From positions 16,799 through 80,798 of the forward strand of contig WTGU01000056.1 of NCBI GenBank assembly GCA_011523425.1: DNA of 64,000 nt, read 5' to 3'. This document shows, piece by piece, positions 18,332-26,871 of the stretch. The stretch comes from Alphaproteobacteria bacterium (GTDB lineage: Bacteria; Pseudomonadota; Alphaproteobacteria; UBA828). Position numbers and translations under genes: made by a program. The notes under the pieces were generated by a model. It made no database searches. It was given only the letters and a program-made list of their open reading frames with translations, and was not told the DNA's origin. Positions within the stretch are counted from its first letter, which is position 1. Each line of letters opens with the position of its first letter.

Positions 18332-19396
18332 ATGAGGGAGGTGCGCAAGGGGCGGGGGGCGGCGAGCAACCGGAGCGGGCGCTACGAGCGCCACCGGCAC
18401 GAGGCGTTCGACGACGGCTGGGGCACCATCGACGAGGAGCCGGCACCGCTCGGGACCGAGGTGCGCCCGGACGCGAGCCGCACGGTGATCGCGCGCAACG
18501 CCTCGCCCGACCTCGGCTTCGACCGCTCCATCAACGTCTATCGCGGCTGCGAGCACGGCTGCGTCTATTGCTACGCCCGCCCCACCCACGCCTTTCTCGG
18601 CCTGTCGCCCGGCCAGGACTTCGAGAGCCGAATCTTCGCCAAGCACGATGCCCCCGCCCAGCTCGAACGCGAGCTCGCCCGTCCGGGCTACACCTGCCGC
18701 ATGATCGCCATGGGCACCAACACCGACCCCTACCAGCCGACCGAGCGGCGCCTCGCGCTCACGCGGGGGGTGCTCGAGGTGCTGGAGCGCTGCGAGCATC
18801 CCGTCGGCATCGTCACCAAGTCGGCGCTGGTCGTGCGCGACGCCGACATCCTCTCCCGCATGGCCCGGCGCCGGCTGGCCACCGTGTCGCTCTCGGTCAC
18901 GACGCTGGACCGCGATCTCGCCCGCACCATGGAGCCGCGCGCCTCGACCCCGGCCAAGCGGCTGGAAGCGATGAAGGCGCTCGGCGCGGCGGGCGTGCCG
19001 GTGGGGGTGATGGTGGCGCCCATCGTGCCGGGCCTCACCGACCACGAGATGGAGGGGATCCTGGAGGCCGCGCATGCGGCGGGCGCGGGCCGCGCGGGCT
19101 ATGTCCTGCTGCGGCTGCCGCGCGAGGTGCGGGAGCTCTTTCTGGAGTGGCTCTCCGTCCATGCGCCGAACAGGGCCGGGCGCGTCGTCTCGCTGCTGCA
19201 GGGGATGCGCGACGGCGCGCTCAACGACCCGCACTTCGACTCCCGCATGACAGGCAAGGGGCCCTATGCCGCATTGCTGGCCGCGCGTTTCGCCAGGGCG
19301 ACGCAGCGGCTCGGCCTCGCGCGCCGCGGGCCCGGCCTCGATACCGAGCGCTTCCGCCCGCCCTCGCGCGATCCGGCCCAGCTCGCTCTCCTCTGA
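18332..19396 (+). CDS. PA0069-family radical SAM protein
   Basis: The 354-residue protein has the radical SAM cluster motif with cysteines 73, 77 and 80 (CEHGCVYCYARPTH), flanked by NVYRGC. The AMGTNTDPYQPTE segment is typical of the PA0069/Rv2578c group, which resembles spore photoproduct lyase in its core. The substrate of the group is not known to me. A LexA-type box just upstream suggests induction after DNA damage and hints at a repair role; that is inference. Confidence 0.85.
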   Translation: MREVRKGRGAASNRSGRYERHRHEAFDDGWGTIDEEPAPLGTEVRPDASRTVIARNASPDLGFDRSINVYRGCEHGCVYCYARPTHAFLGLSPGQDFESRIFAKHDAPAQLERELARPGYTCRMIAMGTNTDPYQPTERRLALTRGVLEVLERCEHPVGIVTKSALVVRDADILSRMARRRLATVSLSVTTLDRDLARTMEPRASTPAKRLEAMKALGAAGVPVGVMVAPIVPGLTDHEMEGILEAAHAAGAGRAGYVLLRLPREVRELFLEWLSVHAPNRAGRVVSLLQGMRDGALNDPHFDSRMTGKGPYAALLAARFARATQRLGLARRGPGLDTERFRPPSRDPAQLALL

Positions 19397-19420
19397 CCGG
19401 CGCCCGTGCTAGAAGGCGCC

Positions 19421-20071
19421 ATGGCAGGGAGGCGCGCGCCGCGGGCACGGCCCGATCTTTCGCTGGAAGCTGCGGCGGGCGTGCGCGTGGCCGGGGTCGA
19501 CGAGGCCGGCCGCGGCCCCTGGGCCGGGCCCGTGGTGGCGGCCGCGGTGGTCTTCGCGGCGGACGGCCCGCCGCCGTCGCTGAGGGTCGCCGTCACCGAT
19601 TCGAAGCTGCTGACGGCGGAGCGCCGCGCCGCCCTTCATCCGGCGATCCTGGCCTGTGCCGATGCCGCCACGGGCCTCGCCAGCGTCGCCGAGATCGACG
19701 CCATGAACATCCTCCAGGCCACCCTGCTCGCCATGCGCCGCGCGGTCGCCCGGCTGGCGGAGGCGCCCGACGCCGTGCTGGTCGACGGCAACCGGGTTCC
19801 GCACCTGCCCTGCCCGGCACGGGCGGTGGTGGGCGGCGACCGGCAGAGCCTCTCGATCGCCGCCGCCTCCATCGTCGCCAAGGTCACGCGCGACCGGCTG
19901 ATGGCGGAGCTCGCGGCGCACCACCCGGGCTATGGCTGGGAGCGCAACGCGGGCTACGGCACGGCGGAGCACCGGGCCGGCCTCGCGCGCCTCGGGCCCT
20001 GCGCGCTCCATCGGCGCTCCTTCCGCCCGATCCGCGCGCTGGTCGACGGGGCGGCGGAGGCATCTCCGTGA
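19421..20071 (+). CDS. rnhB: Ribonuclease HII
   Basis: RNase HII nicks DNA at embedded ribonucleotides. The 216 residues show the catalytic GVDEAGRGP motif (Asp27, Glu28), the [10 protein letters not shown] segment and the later [11 protein letters not shown] block. ATG 19421 is preceded by AGAAGG at a good distance, so it is preferred to the in-frame GTG at 19406. The stop overlaps the next gene's GTG. A type I RNase H gene (rnhA) also occurs at 54.3 kb. Confidence 0.95.
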   Translation: MAGRRAPRARPDLSLEAAAGVRVAGVDEAGRGPWAGPVVAAAVVFAADGPPPSLRVAVTDSKLLTAERRAALHPAILACADAATGLASVAEIDAMNILQATLLAMRRAVARLAEAPDAVLVDGNRVPHLPCPARAVVGGDRQSLSIAAASIVAKVTRDRLMAELAAHHPGYGWERNAGYGTAEHRAGLARLGPCALHRRSFRPIRALVDGAAEASP

Positions 20072-20607
20072 GCAGGGCGCGCGCCGACGACCTCGTCGTC
20101 CGCCCGCCGGGCACGCTCCGCTGGCGCGGGCGCCGCTTCGCCTGCGCGATCGGCTGGGGCGGGGTGCGCGCGGACAAGCGCGAGGGCGACGGCGCGACGC
20201 CTGCCGGGCGCTTCCCGCTGCGCCGCGTCCTCTACCGGCCGGACCGCCTGGCCCCGCCCCGCACCGCGCTCCCCATCGCGCCGCTCGGCCCGCAGGACGG
20301 CTGGTGCGACGATGCCGGCCACAACCTCTACAACCGGCCGCTCGGCCTGCCCCACGCGGCCCGTCACGAGGCGCTGTGGCGCGAGGATCACGTCTACGAC
20401 CTGATCGTCATCCTCGGCCACAACGACGACCCCGTCGTGCCGGGCATGGGCAGCGCGATCTTCCTGCACGTGGCCGGGCCGGACTATGCGCCGACCGCCG
20501 GCTGCGTCGCCCTGGCACAAGCCGATCTGCTGACGGTCCTGGCGGCCATCGGCCCGCGGGTCTGGCTCCGCGTGCCGCCAGCACCAGGTGCGACGCGCTT
20601 GAGCTAG
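20068..20607 (+). CDS. L,D-transpeptidase family protein (YkuD-like, COG3786-type)
   Basis: The 179-residue protein matches the small, signal-less group of L,D-transpeptidase-like proteins. The catalytic-type cysteine is Cys146 in TAGCVAL and the paired histidine is His134 in FLHVAGPDY. No export signal is visible, so whether it acts on peptidoglycan is uncertain. The GTG start overlaps the rnhB stop (GTGA). The TAG stop lies at the left end of repeat copy B. Confidence 0.82.
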   Translation: MSRARADDLVVRPPGTLRWRGRRFACAIGWGGVRADKREGDGATPAGRFPLRRVLYRPDRLAPPRTALPIAPLGPQDGWCDDAGHNLYNRPLGLPHAARHEALWREDHVYDLIVILGHNDDPVVPGMGSAIFLHVAGPDYAPTAGCVALAQADLLTVLAAIGPRVWLRVPPAPGATRLS

Positions 20608-20781
20608 AGCGAGGCCGTCCTAGACGGACTCGCGACAGGCCGCGACCGCGGCCCGCCGCCCATGCGGCGCGCCCGCATCGTGCGCTCCGCGCGCGTGGAC
20701 GCGCGACGGCGCCGGCTGAAGGCCGGCTGCCGTGAGCGACAAAGACCTGAAGCGTTTCGGTGTGAAGCGGAAACGCTTCAG
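20604..20781. repeat. Two-hairpin intergenic repeat, copy B
   Basis: This element fills the whole gap between two convergent genes. Its first bases (CTAG) contain the TAG stop of the L,D-transpeptidase gene, and its last bases contain the TGA stop of yggS. The 5' hairpin has arms at 20609-20619 and 20623-20633. The 3' hairpin is a perfect 12-bp stem, CTGAAGCGTTTC (20747-20758) with GAAACGCTTCAG (20770-20781). It aligns with copy A along its length. Bases 20671-20700 recur inverted in the 29.5-kb MITE-like element. Confidence 0.8.
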
Positions 20782-21491
20782 GGAGCGGGCCGGGGGCCGA
20801 AGATCGCGGTGCCGACCCGGACGTGGGTGGCGCCGGCGGCGATGGCACCCCGGTAGTCCGCCGACATGCCCATGCTGAGGTGCCCCAGCCCGTGGCGCGC
20901 CGCGAGCTCGCGCAGCAGCGCGAAGTGGGGCGCGGGGTCTTCCGTCGCCGGCGGGATGCACATGAGGCCGCTGACGGGCAGCATCAGGGCGTGCCGGCAC
21001 TCCGTCACCAGGGCGTCGAGCCCGGCCGGCAGGACGCCCGCCTTCTGCGGCTCGGCCCCGGTATTGACCTGGATGAAGCACGCCGGGCGGCGGTCCTGGC
21101 GCTCCATCTCGCGGGCGAGCGCCGCCGCCAGCTTCAGCCTGTCGATGGCGTGGATCGCGTCGGCGACGGCCACCGCGTCGCGTGCCTTGTTGGTCTGCAG
21201 GGCGCCGATAAAGTGGAGCGCCGCGTCAGGCCATGCGGCGCGGAGCGCGGGCCACTTCTCGCACGCCTCCTGCACCCGGTTCTCGCCGAAGACGCGGTGA
21301 CCGGCGGCGAGCGCGGCCTCGATGCGGGACGCGGGGTGTCCCTTGGAGACCGCGATCAGCGTAATCTCGTCCGCTGCGCGCCCTGCGGCGCGCGCCGCTG
21401 CCTGGACCTCGGCCCTCACACGGGCGAGATTGGCCGCGATGTCGACGACGGACGGGCCGTCTGCAGCGGGGGCAGGGGGTGCGTTCGCCAT
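20778..21491 (-). CDS. yggS: YggS-family PLP homeostasis protein
   Basis: This is a PLP-binding protein with an alanine-racemase-type barrel that maintains vitamin B6 balance rather than a known catalytic reaction. The 237 residues have the PLP lysine Lys50 in LIAVSK, FGENRVQE, HFIGALQTNK and the SMGMSADY phosphate-binding block. Its stop codon lies in the 3' hairpin of repeat copy B. Its ATG is only 22 bases from the divergent thiE-like ATG. Confidence 0.93.
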   Translation of the reverse strand: MANAPPAPAADGPSVVDIAANLARVRAEVQAAARAAGRAADEITLIAVSKGHPASRIEAALAAGHRVFGENRVQEACEKWPALRAAWPDAALHFIGALQTNKARDAVAVADAIHAIDRLKLAAALAREMERQDRRPACFIQVNTGAEPQKAGVLPAGLDALVTECRHALMLPVSGLMCIPPATEDPAPHFALLRELAARHGLGHLSMGMSADYRGAIAAGATHVRVGTAIFGPRPAP

Positions 21492-21513
21492 GGGAACCTG
21501 AACCGGGCGCGTG

Positions 21514-22125
21514 ATGGGAACGCTAGCAGAGGCGGCGGCGAGCCTCAAACGGGCGGCGGGCAGCACCCTGCCCGCGCTCGTGCTCATGACCGACGAGGCG
21601 CGTCTGCCCGATCCCCTCCCGGCCGCAGGCGCGCTGCCGGCGGGCAGCGCCGTCATCCTGCGCCACTATGGCGCGCCCGGCCGGGCCGCGCTCGCCCGCC
21701 ACCTCGCCGCGATCGCGCGGCGGCGCGGGCTGCTGCTGCTGGTGGGCGAGGACCCGGCGCTGGCGCGGTGCGTCGGCGCGGCCGGTGTCCACCTGCCGGA
21801 GCGCGCGCTCCGGCGCGCGCGTGCCGTACGCTGGCGCGGAGACTGGCTCGTCACTGCCGCCGCCCATTCGCACGCCAGCCTGCATGCCGCGGCCGCCTGC
21901 GGCGCCGATGCCGTGCTGCTCTCGCCCGTTCTCGCCACGGCGAGCCACCCGGATATCCGCCCCCTCGGTCCCCGCCGCTTCGCCGCGCTGGCGCGGACGA
22001 GCCCGGTGCCGGTCTACGCGCTGGGCGGCATCGACGGCACGCACGCGCGCATCCTGCGGGGCAGCGGCGCCGTCGGCATCGCCGGCATCGGCGGGCTCAT
22101 CCCGGAGCGCCTGAATCGTCCGTGA
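21514..22125 (+). CDS. Thiamine phosphate synthase-like protein (ThiE/TenI family)
   Basis: The 203 residues fit a ThiE/TenI barrel. GAAGVHLPERALRRAR corresponds to the central motif, followed by AAHSHASLHAAAACGADAV, then SPVLATASHP and the phosphate-binding ALGGI and GIAGIGG loops. It may join the thiazole and pyrimidine halves of thiamine, but the motifs are divergent and a TenI-type role cannot be excluded. ATG 21514 is used; a GTG three bases upstream is equally possible. The end overlaps the convergent CysD/N/C fusion gene by 29 bases. Confidence 0.72.
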   Translation: MGTLAEAAASLKRAAGSTLPALVLMTDEARLPDPLPAAGALPAGSAVILRHYGAPGRAALARHLAAIARRRGLLLLVGEDPALARCVGAAGVHLPERALRRARAVRWRGDWLVTAAAHSHASLHAAAACGADAVLLSPVLATASHPDIRPLGPRRFAALARTSPVPVYALGGIDGTHARILRGSGAVGIAGIGGLIPERLNRP

Positions 22126-24250
22126 GCTCCGCAAGGGTGAAGTGCCGCTCCACGTAGTCGACCAGCGCTTTGAGCGACTGCTCGACCGGCCGGTCCCCGG
22201 TATCGACCGTGAGCTCCGGCGCTTCCGGCGCTTCGTAGGGGGCCGAGACGCCGGTGAAGTCCGCGATCTCGCCGGCGCGCGCCCGCCGGTAGAGGCCCCT
22301 TGGATCGCGCTGCTCGCACACCGCGAGCGGGGCGCGGACGTAGACCTCGTGGAAGCCCTCCGGGCTCGAGCGCTCGGCCGCCGCCCGCGCCCGGGCGCGG
22401 TCCGAGCGGTAGGGCGAGATGAAGGCGGTGACCACGACGAAGCCGGCATCGGCGAAGAGCGCCGCCACCTCGCCGACGCGCCGGATGTTCTCGGCCCGGT
22501 CCTCGGGCGAGAAGCCGAGGGTGGCGTTGAGCCCGTGGCGGACATTGTCGCCGTCGAGCGCGTAGACCTGGTAGCCCTTGCGGAAGAGGTGCTCCTCGGC
22601 CGCGATCGCGAGCGTCGACTTGCCGGCGCCCGAGAGGCCGGTGAGCCAGATCACGCCGCCCGCATGGCGGTTGCGCCGGGCGCGGGCGCCGCGGCTGACG
22701 CCGTGGTCGATGATGGAGACGTTGCTCGCGCGGCCGGTGATGAGGGAACGCTGGTCCGGATAGCCTTCCATGCTGACGAGCCCGCCGCCGGCGATCTCGT
22801 TCCCGTCGACGAGGACGAAGCGCCCGGTACGCGGGTTGGCCGTGTGCTCGTCGAGCGCCAGCATCGCGCCGGAGCGCAGCACGGCCTCGGCGATGCGACC
22901 GCGCCCGATCTCCGCCTGCGCCTCGCCTTCTTGTGGCCCGTCCGGCGCGTCCGGATCGATGACGCGGTCGATGGACTGCACCTCGACGGGGTGGGCGGCG
23001 GTGCCGAGCTGGAGGGTGCAGCGCCGGCCGGGTCTGAGCGGCGTGCGCCCGAGCCAGAAGAGCCGCGCGCGGAAGACGTCGGTCTCGATCGGCGGCCGGG
23101 CCTCGTGGCTCACCGTCTCGCCCCGCTCGACCGGGAGCCGCTGGTCCAGCGTGAGGCCGATCGAGCGCCCGGCGGTGGCGTGCGCGAGCGGTGCCGGCGC
23201 GTTCCACGTCTCGATGCTGACGACGCAGGCGGTCCCGTTGGACGGCGAGAAGAGCACCCGGTCGCCCGCGCTCACCCGGCCGCTCTCGATGCGGCCCGCG
23301 ACGATCCGCCGCTCGTCGAACGCGTAGACCCCTTGCACGGACATGCGGAAGGGCGACGCCTCGCGCTCCTCCGTCGGCTCGCTGGCGGAAAGCGCGCCGA
23401 GCAGGCGCCCGATCGGGTCCTCCGCCTCGTGGTCCGCCGCGTGGTCCGCCGCGTGGCCGGCGCGCGCGGCCGCTCCCGCCGCTGCAAGCTCGGCGACGAT
23501 CTCCTCCACCGTGGCAGCATCGCTCTCCACCGATTGGGCGACGTCCTGGTCGCCGAGGGCGCGGTAGCGCCTGCGGTCCTGCGCGAAATAGAGGGGCACC
23601 ACCGGGATGCCCTCCCGCGCCGTGTAGCGCCAGACGTCGATCTCCGACCAGCGCAGCAGCAGGGGGTGGACGCGCACATGCCCGCCTGCGGGCACGGTGC
23701 CGTTGTAGTGGTCCCAGAACTCGGGCGGCTGGTCGCGGTAGGCCTGCGCGCCGTCGCCGCCGCGCGGGCTGAACACGCGCTCGTTCGCGTCCGTGCCCTC
23801 CTCGTCGCGTCGGTTGCCGGCGAGGAGGCCGGCGAACCCCTCCCCGGCGATCACCGCCTCCAGGCCGGCGGCCACGCGCGCCGCGGACCGCGCCGCCGGC
23901 GGCAGCGAGGGGTCGCCGGCGGAGTCCGGTGGGCAGGGGGCCGGGATGAGCCGCAGGTTCCACGCTGCGGCCTGGCGATCGCGGAACGCGTACATCTCCG
24001 CGAACGCGCGCCCGGTATCCACGTGGACCACGGGGAACGGCACATGACCGAAGAAGGCCTTGCGGCAGAGCCAGAGCATGACGGTGGAGTCCGCGTCGAG
24101 CGACCAGAGCAGCGCCGGCCGGTCCAGCATCGCGTGGGCCTCGCGGATGATGTGGATGCTCTCGGATTCGAGGGCATCGAGATGCGCCTCCGCCGCCGCA
24201 TCTGTCTCAGAACGCGCCACCGGCCCCGTCCGGTCCGCAGGCGCGCTCAT
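22097..24250 (-). CDS. CysD-like / CysN barrel (no GTPase) / CysC fusion protein
   Basis: A 717-residue three-part protein of sulfate activation. Residues about 22-260 match CysD/NodP, the ATP sulfurylase catalytic subunit (HLDALESESIHIIRE, RRDEEGTDANERVFSPR, then WSEIDVWRYTAREGIPVVPL). Residues about 300-520 match the beta-barrel domains of CysN/NodQ (FDERRIVAGRIESG, FSPSNGTACVVSIETW). Residues about 530-705 are a complete APS kinase with Walker A GLSGAGKST (538-546), DGDNVRHGLN and FISPYR. The CysN GTPase domain is absent. The CysD PP-loop, normally SxGKDS, reads SLDADS at 50-55, and the usual GC-x-x-C segment is GDQDVA (233-238). PAPS synthesis from APS looks intact; sulfurylase activity is doubtful. 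It overlaps the upstream sulfotransferase by four bases. Confidence 0.85.
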   Translation of the reverse strand: MSAPADRTGPVARSETDAAAEAHLDALESESIHIIREAHAMLDRPALLWSLDADSTVMLWLCRKAFFGHVPFPVVHVDTGRAFAEMYAFRDRQAAAWNLRLIPAPCPPDSAGDPSLPPAARSAARVAAGLEAVIAGEGFAGLLAGNRRDEEGTDANERVFSPRGGDGAQAYRDQPPEFWDHYNGTVPAGGHVRVHPLLLRWSEIDVWRYTAREGIPVVPLYFAQDRRRYRALGDQDVAQSVESDAATVEEIVAELAAAGAAARAGHAADHAADHEAEDPIGRLLGALSASEPTEEREASPFRMSVQGVYAFDERRIVAGRIESGRVSAGDRVLFSPSNGTACVVSIETWNAPAPLAHATAGRSIGLTLDQRLPVERGETVSHEARPPIETDVFRARLFWLGRTPLRPGRRCTLQLGTAAHPVEVQSIDRVIDPDAPDGPQEGEAQAEIGRGRIAEAVLRSGAMLALDEHTANPRTGRFVLVDGNEIAGGGLVSMEGYPDQRSLITGRASNVSIIDHGVSRGARARRNRHAGGVIWLTGLSGAGKSTLAIAAEEHLFRKGYQVYALDGDNVRHGLNATLGFSPEDRAENIRRVGEVAALFADAGFVVVTAFISPYRSDRARARAAAERSSPEGFHEVYVRAPLAVCEQRDPRGLYRRARAGEIADFTGVSAPYEAPEAPELTVDTGDRPVEQSLKALVDYVERHFTLAELTDDSGAPG

Positions 24251-25131
24251 CGGCCGGCTCCGGCGCCTTCCGCGGCCTCGGCCTCGCCTGCGTCCTCGTA
24301 GCCCGCCGGCACGTAGCCGAAGCGCGCCATCTGGGTGCGGTGGCGCTCGACCACCCGGCGCACCTGGGCATCGCTGAGGGCCTCGCGCCAGCCGCCCGCC
24401 TTGCCGGAGCGGAAGAAGCGGTCCTGCACCGGGGTGCGCTCGACGAAGCCGGTGCGGTCCTCCTGCGCGCGCAGGGCGCGGAACGAGGAGTGACGCATCG
24501 CGCGCTCCAGGCGCTCGCGCGGGGGCTTCAGCCCGAGGAAGGCGGCGACGGCGCGGAAGGTCGGCCCCGGGCGGCTGCTCATGTCCTCGAAGCGCATGAC
24601 GTGGAGCTTCTGGTGCGCCCGGGCCGTCCAGCTCGCGACATGAGTGGACCAGTCCTCGTGATGCTCCGGCACGAGCGTCTCCGACGCGGGCGTCGCGAAG
24701 TCCGTCGTCTCCATGAGCGCGATCACGTCGTCCACCGGCTGCCCCAGGTGATGGGCGTAGGAGACCACCACGTCCAGCGGGTTGCGCACCACGTAGATCG
24801 CGCCGGCGGTGAGGTTCTGGCTGATCATGGGCACGCCGGCGACCTCGATCAGCGCGTTGTGGGTCTTGACCATGACGGTGTCGCGCGCGCTCTCGCTGAT
24901 GAGCGCGTGCACCCTGGGCCTGAGCTGCGCCAGATCATCCCGGCTGAGCTCCGCCGGCGAACGCGGGTCGAGTCGTTTGAACCAGTGCGCCTGGCTGTCG
25001 CCCGCCGTGAGCTCCGACATCCGGTTGATGTCGAAGGGCTCGCGCGGGTTGCGCAGGAGGTTGTGCAGGAAGGCGCGCAGCCAGGTGTTGCCCGACTTGG
25101 GGTAGGAGGCGAGCCACAGGATGCCGCTCAT
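24247..25131 (-). CDS. PAPS-dependent sulfotransferase (Sulfotransfer_1-like)
   Basis: This cytosolic-type sulfotransferase should move sulfate from PAPS to an unknown acceptor. The 294 residues start with the 5'-phosphosulfate loop LASYPKSGNTWLR and contain the 3'-phosphate site VVRNPLDVVVSYAHH; both are intact. HVMRFEDM and a C-terminal RFGYVPAGY are usual for the family. ATG 25131 is used; a GTG at 25167, four bases after moeA, would add 12 residues. The last gene of the run, the APS kinase fusion, overlaps it by four bases and probably supplies its PAPS. Confidence 0.87.
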   Translation of the reverse strand: MSGILWLASYPKSGNTWLRAFLHNLLRNPREPFDINRMSELTAGDSQAHWFKRLDPRSPAELSRDDLAQLRPRVHALISESARDTVMVKTHNALIEVAGVPMISQNLTAGAIYVVRNPLDVVVSYAHHLGQPVDDVIALMETTDFATPASETLVPEHHEDWSTHVASWTARAHQKLHVMRFEDMSSRPGPTFRAVAAFLGLKPPRERLERAMRHSSFRALRAQEDRTGFVERTPVQDRFFRSGKAGGWREALSDAQVRRVVERHRTQMARFGYVPAGYEDAGEAEAAEGAGAGR

Positions 25132-25170
25132 CGGGCAGGCCCAGCCGGGGGAAGAAGAGGCGAGCACATC

Positions 25171-26388
25171 CTAGAGGGGCGGCGCCGCGCCTTCGAGCGG
25201 GATGATCTCCACCGCGGACCCGCGCGGCAGTGCCGGCGCGTGCGGCGGCCGGACGACGAGGCACTGCGCCTTCACCAGCAGCGACAGCATCGAGCTGTCC
25301 TGCCGGGCGAAGGGGGTGGCCACCAGCGCGCCGCCCTCGTCGCGCCCGAGCGTCGCGCGCAAGTAGTCCTGGCGCTCGTCGTTCTCCGCCACGTCCGCAC
25401 CGAGGCTCGCCTGCTGCGCGGCCGGCGCGGCGCCGTCGCGCTCCCCGAGCATGGCCGCGATTGCGGGTCTCAGGAAGACCAGCGCGCAGACGAGCGAGGA
25501 GACCGGGTTGCCCGGCAGGCCGAGCAGCCGGGTGCCACCCACGGAGCCGAACATCAGCGGCTTGCCGGGCCGCATGGCGATCTTCCAGAAATCGAGGGCG
25601 AGCCCCTCGTCCGCGAGCGCGTCGCGGATCAGGTCGTGCTCGCCCACCGAGGCGCCGCCGGTGGTGACCAGGAGGTCCGCGCCGCGTGCGCCCGCGGCAT
25701 GCTCGACGAGGGAGCGGGTGTCGTCGCGGGCGATGCCGAGGTCCAGCGCCTCGCCGCCGCAGCCCTGCACCACCGCTCGGAGCGCGTGGGTGTTGGAGCT
25801 CACGATCTGGTTCTCGCCGCGCGGCTCGCCCGGCATGACGATCTCGTCGCCGGTGGCGAGCAGCGCGATGCGCGGCTTGCGCCTGACCGAGAGCCACGGC
25901 TGGTCCATGGCGGCGGCGAGCCCGATGGCGCGGGCGTCAAGCCGGGTGCCAGCCGCGACTCCCACCTCGCCGGCGCTGAAATCGAGCCCGGCGGGGCGGA
26001 TATAGCGGCCCTCTGCTGCGCTTGCGTGCACCGTGATCGCATCGCCGTCCCGGCTCGTGTTCTCCTGGATCACGATGGTATCGGCGCCGTCGGGCACCGG
26101 CGCGCCGGTGAAGATGCGCACCGCCTCGCCGGGGCCGAGGGTGCCCTCGAAGCGCGCGCCGGCCGGCACGCTGCCGATCTGCCTGAGGGTCGCTGGCACA
26201 CTTGCCACATCGGCGGCGCGTGCCGCATAGCCGTCCATCGCCGAGACAGCGAAGGGCGGCTGCGTAAGGCGCGCGACGACGTCTTCCGCCAGCACGCGGC
26301 CGTGGGCCTCGGCCAGCGGCACGGTCTCCGCCGGCAGCGGCGAGAAGGCGGCGGTGATGCGGGCGACCGCCTCTGCGACCGGGATCAT
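25171..26388 (-). CDS. moeA: Molybdopterin molybdenumtransferase MoeA
   Basis: MoeA inserts molybdate into adenylylated molybdopterin. The 405 residues have the four-domain MoeA layout with GDEIVMPGE, GGASVGEHDLIRDAL and GLPGNPVSS as key motifs. It sits three bases after moaC in the trpD-trpC-moaC-moeA order usual in Alphaproteobacteria. In many relatives lexA follows moeA; here the sulfotransferase and the sulfate-activation fusion follow instead. Confidence 0.95.
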   Translation of the reverse strand: MIPVAEAVARITAAFSPLPAETVPLAEAHGRVLAEDVVARLTQPPFAVSAMDGYAARAADVASVPATLRQIGSVPAGARFEGTLGPGEAVRIFTGAPVPDGADTIVIQENTSRDGDAITVHASAAEGRYIRPAGLDFSAGEVGVAAGTRLDARAIGLAAAMDQPWLSVRRKPRIALLATGDEIVMPGEPRGENQIVSSNTHALRAVVQGCGGEALDLGIARDDTRSLVEHAAGARGADLLVTTGGASVGEHDLIRDALADEGLALDFWKIAMRPGKPLMFGSVGGTRLLGLPGNPVSSLVCALVFLRPAIAAMLGERDGAAPAAQQASLGADVAENDERQDYLRATLGRDEGGALVATPFARQDSSMLSLLVKAQCLVVRPPHAPALPRGSAVEIIPLEGAAPPL

Positions 26389-26391
26389 CGC

Positions 26392-26868
26392 CTAGGGCGC
26401 CCTGAACTCGCCCGACCTGCCGCCCTCCTTGTGGGTGAGCCGCACGTCCGTGATGCGCATGCCGCGATCGGCGGCCTTGCACATGTCGTAGACGGTCAGC
26501 GCAGCGACGCTGGCTGCGGTCAGCGCCTCCATCTCGACCCCGGTGCGCGCCGTGATCCGGCAGCTCGCCTCGATGTCGACGGCGCCCGCCGTCTCGTCAC
26601 ACGCGAGCGTCACGTCGATGGCGGTCAGCGCCAGCGGATGACAGAGCGGGATCAGGTCGGAAGTGCGCTTGGCCGCCATGATGCCGGCGAGCCGGGCAAC
26701 CCCCAGCACGTCGCCCTTGGCGACGCCGCCCTCCGCGATCAGGCGCACGGTCTCGGGCTTCATCAGCACGCGCGCCCGCGCCGTCGCCCGTCGCTCGGTC
26801 ACCTCCTTGTCGCTCACGTCCACCATGCGCGCCTTGCCGTCCGCGTCGATATGGGTCAGCCGTGCCAT
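26392..26868 (-). CDS. moaC: Cyclic pyranopterin monophosphate synthase MoaC
   Basis: MoaC forms cyclic pyranopterin monophosphate with MoaA in molybdenum cofactor synthesis. The 158-residue protein starts [18 protein letters not shown] and shows IPLCHPL and the MCKAADRGM block containing the catalytic lysine. It is three bases from both trpC and moeA, so all are probably co-transcribed. Confidence 0.96.
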   Translation of the reverse strand: MARLTHIDADGKARMVDVSDKEVTERRATARARVLMKPETVRLIAEGGVAKGDVLGVARLAGIMAAKRTSDLIPLCHPLALTAIDVTLACDETAGAVDIEASCRITARTGVEMEALTAASVAALTVYDMCKAADRGMRITDVRLTHKEGGRSGEFRAP

Positions 26869-26871
26869 GGC

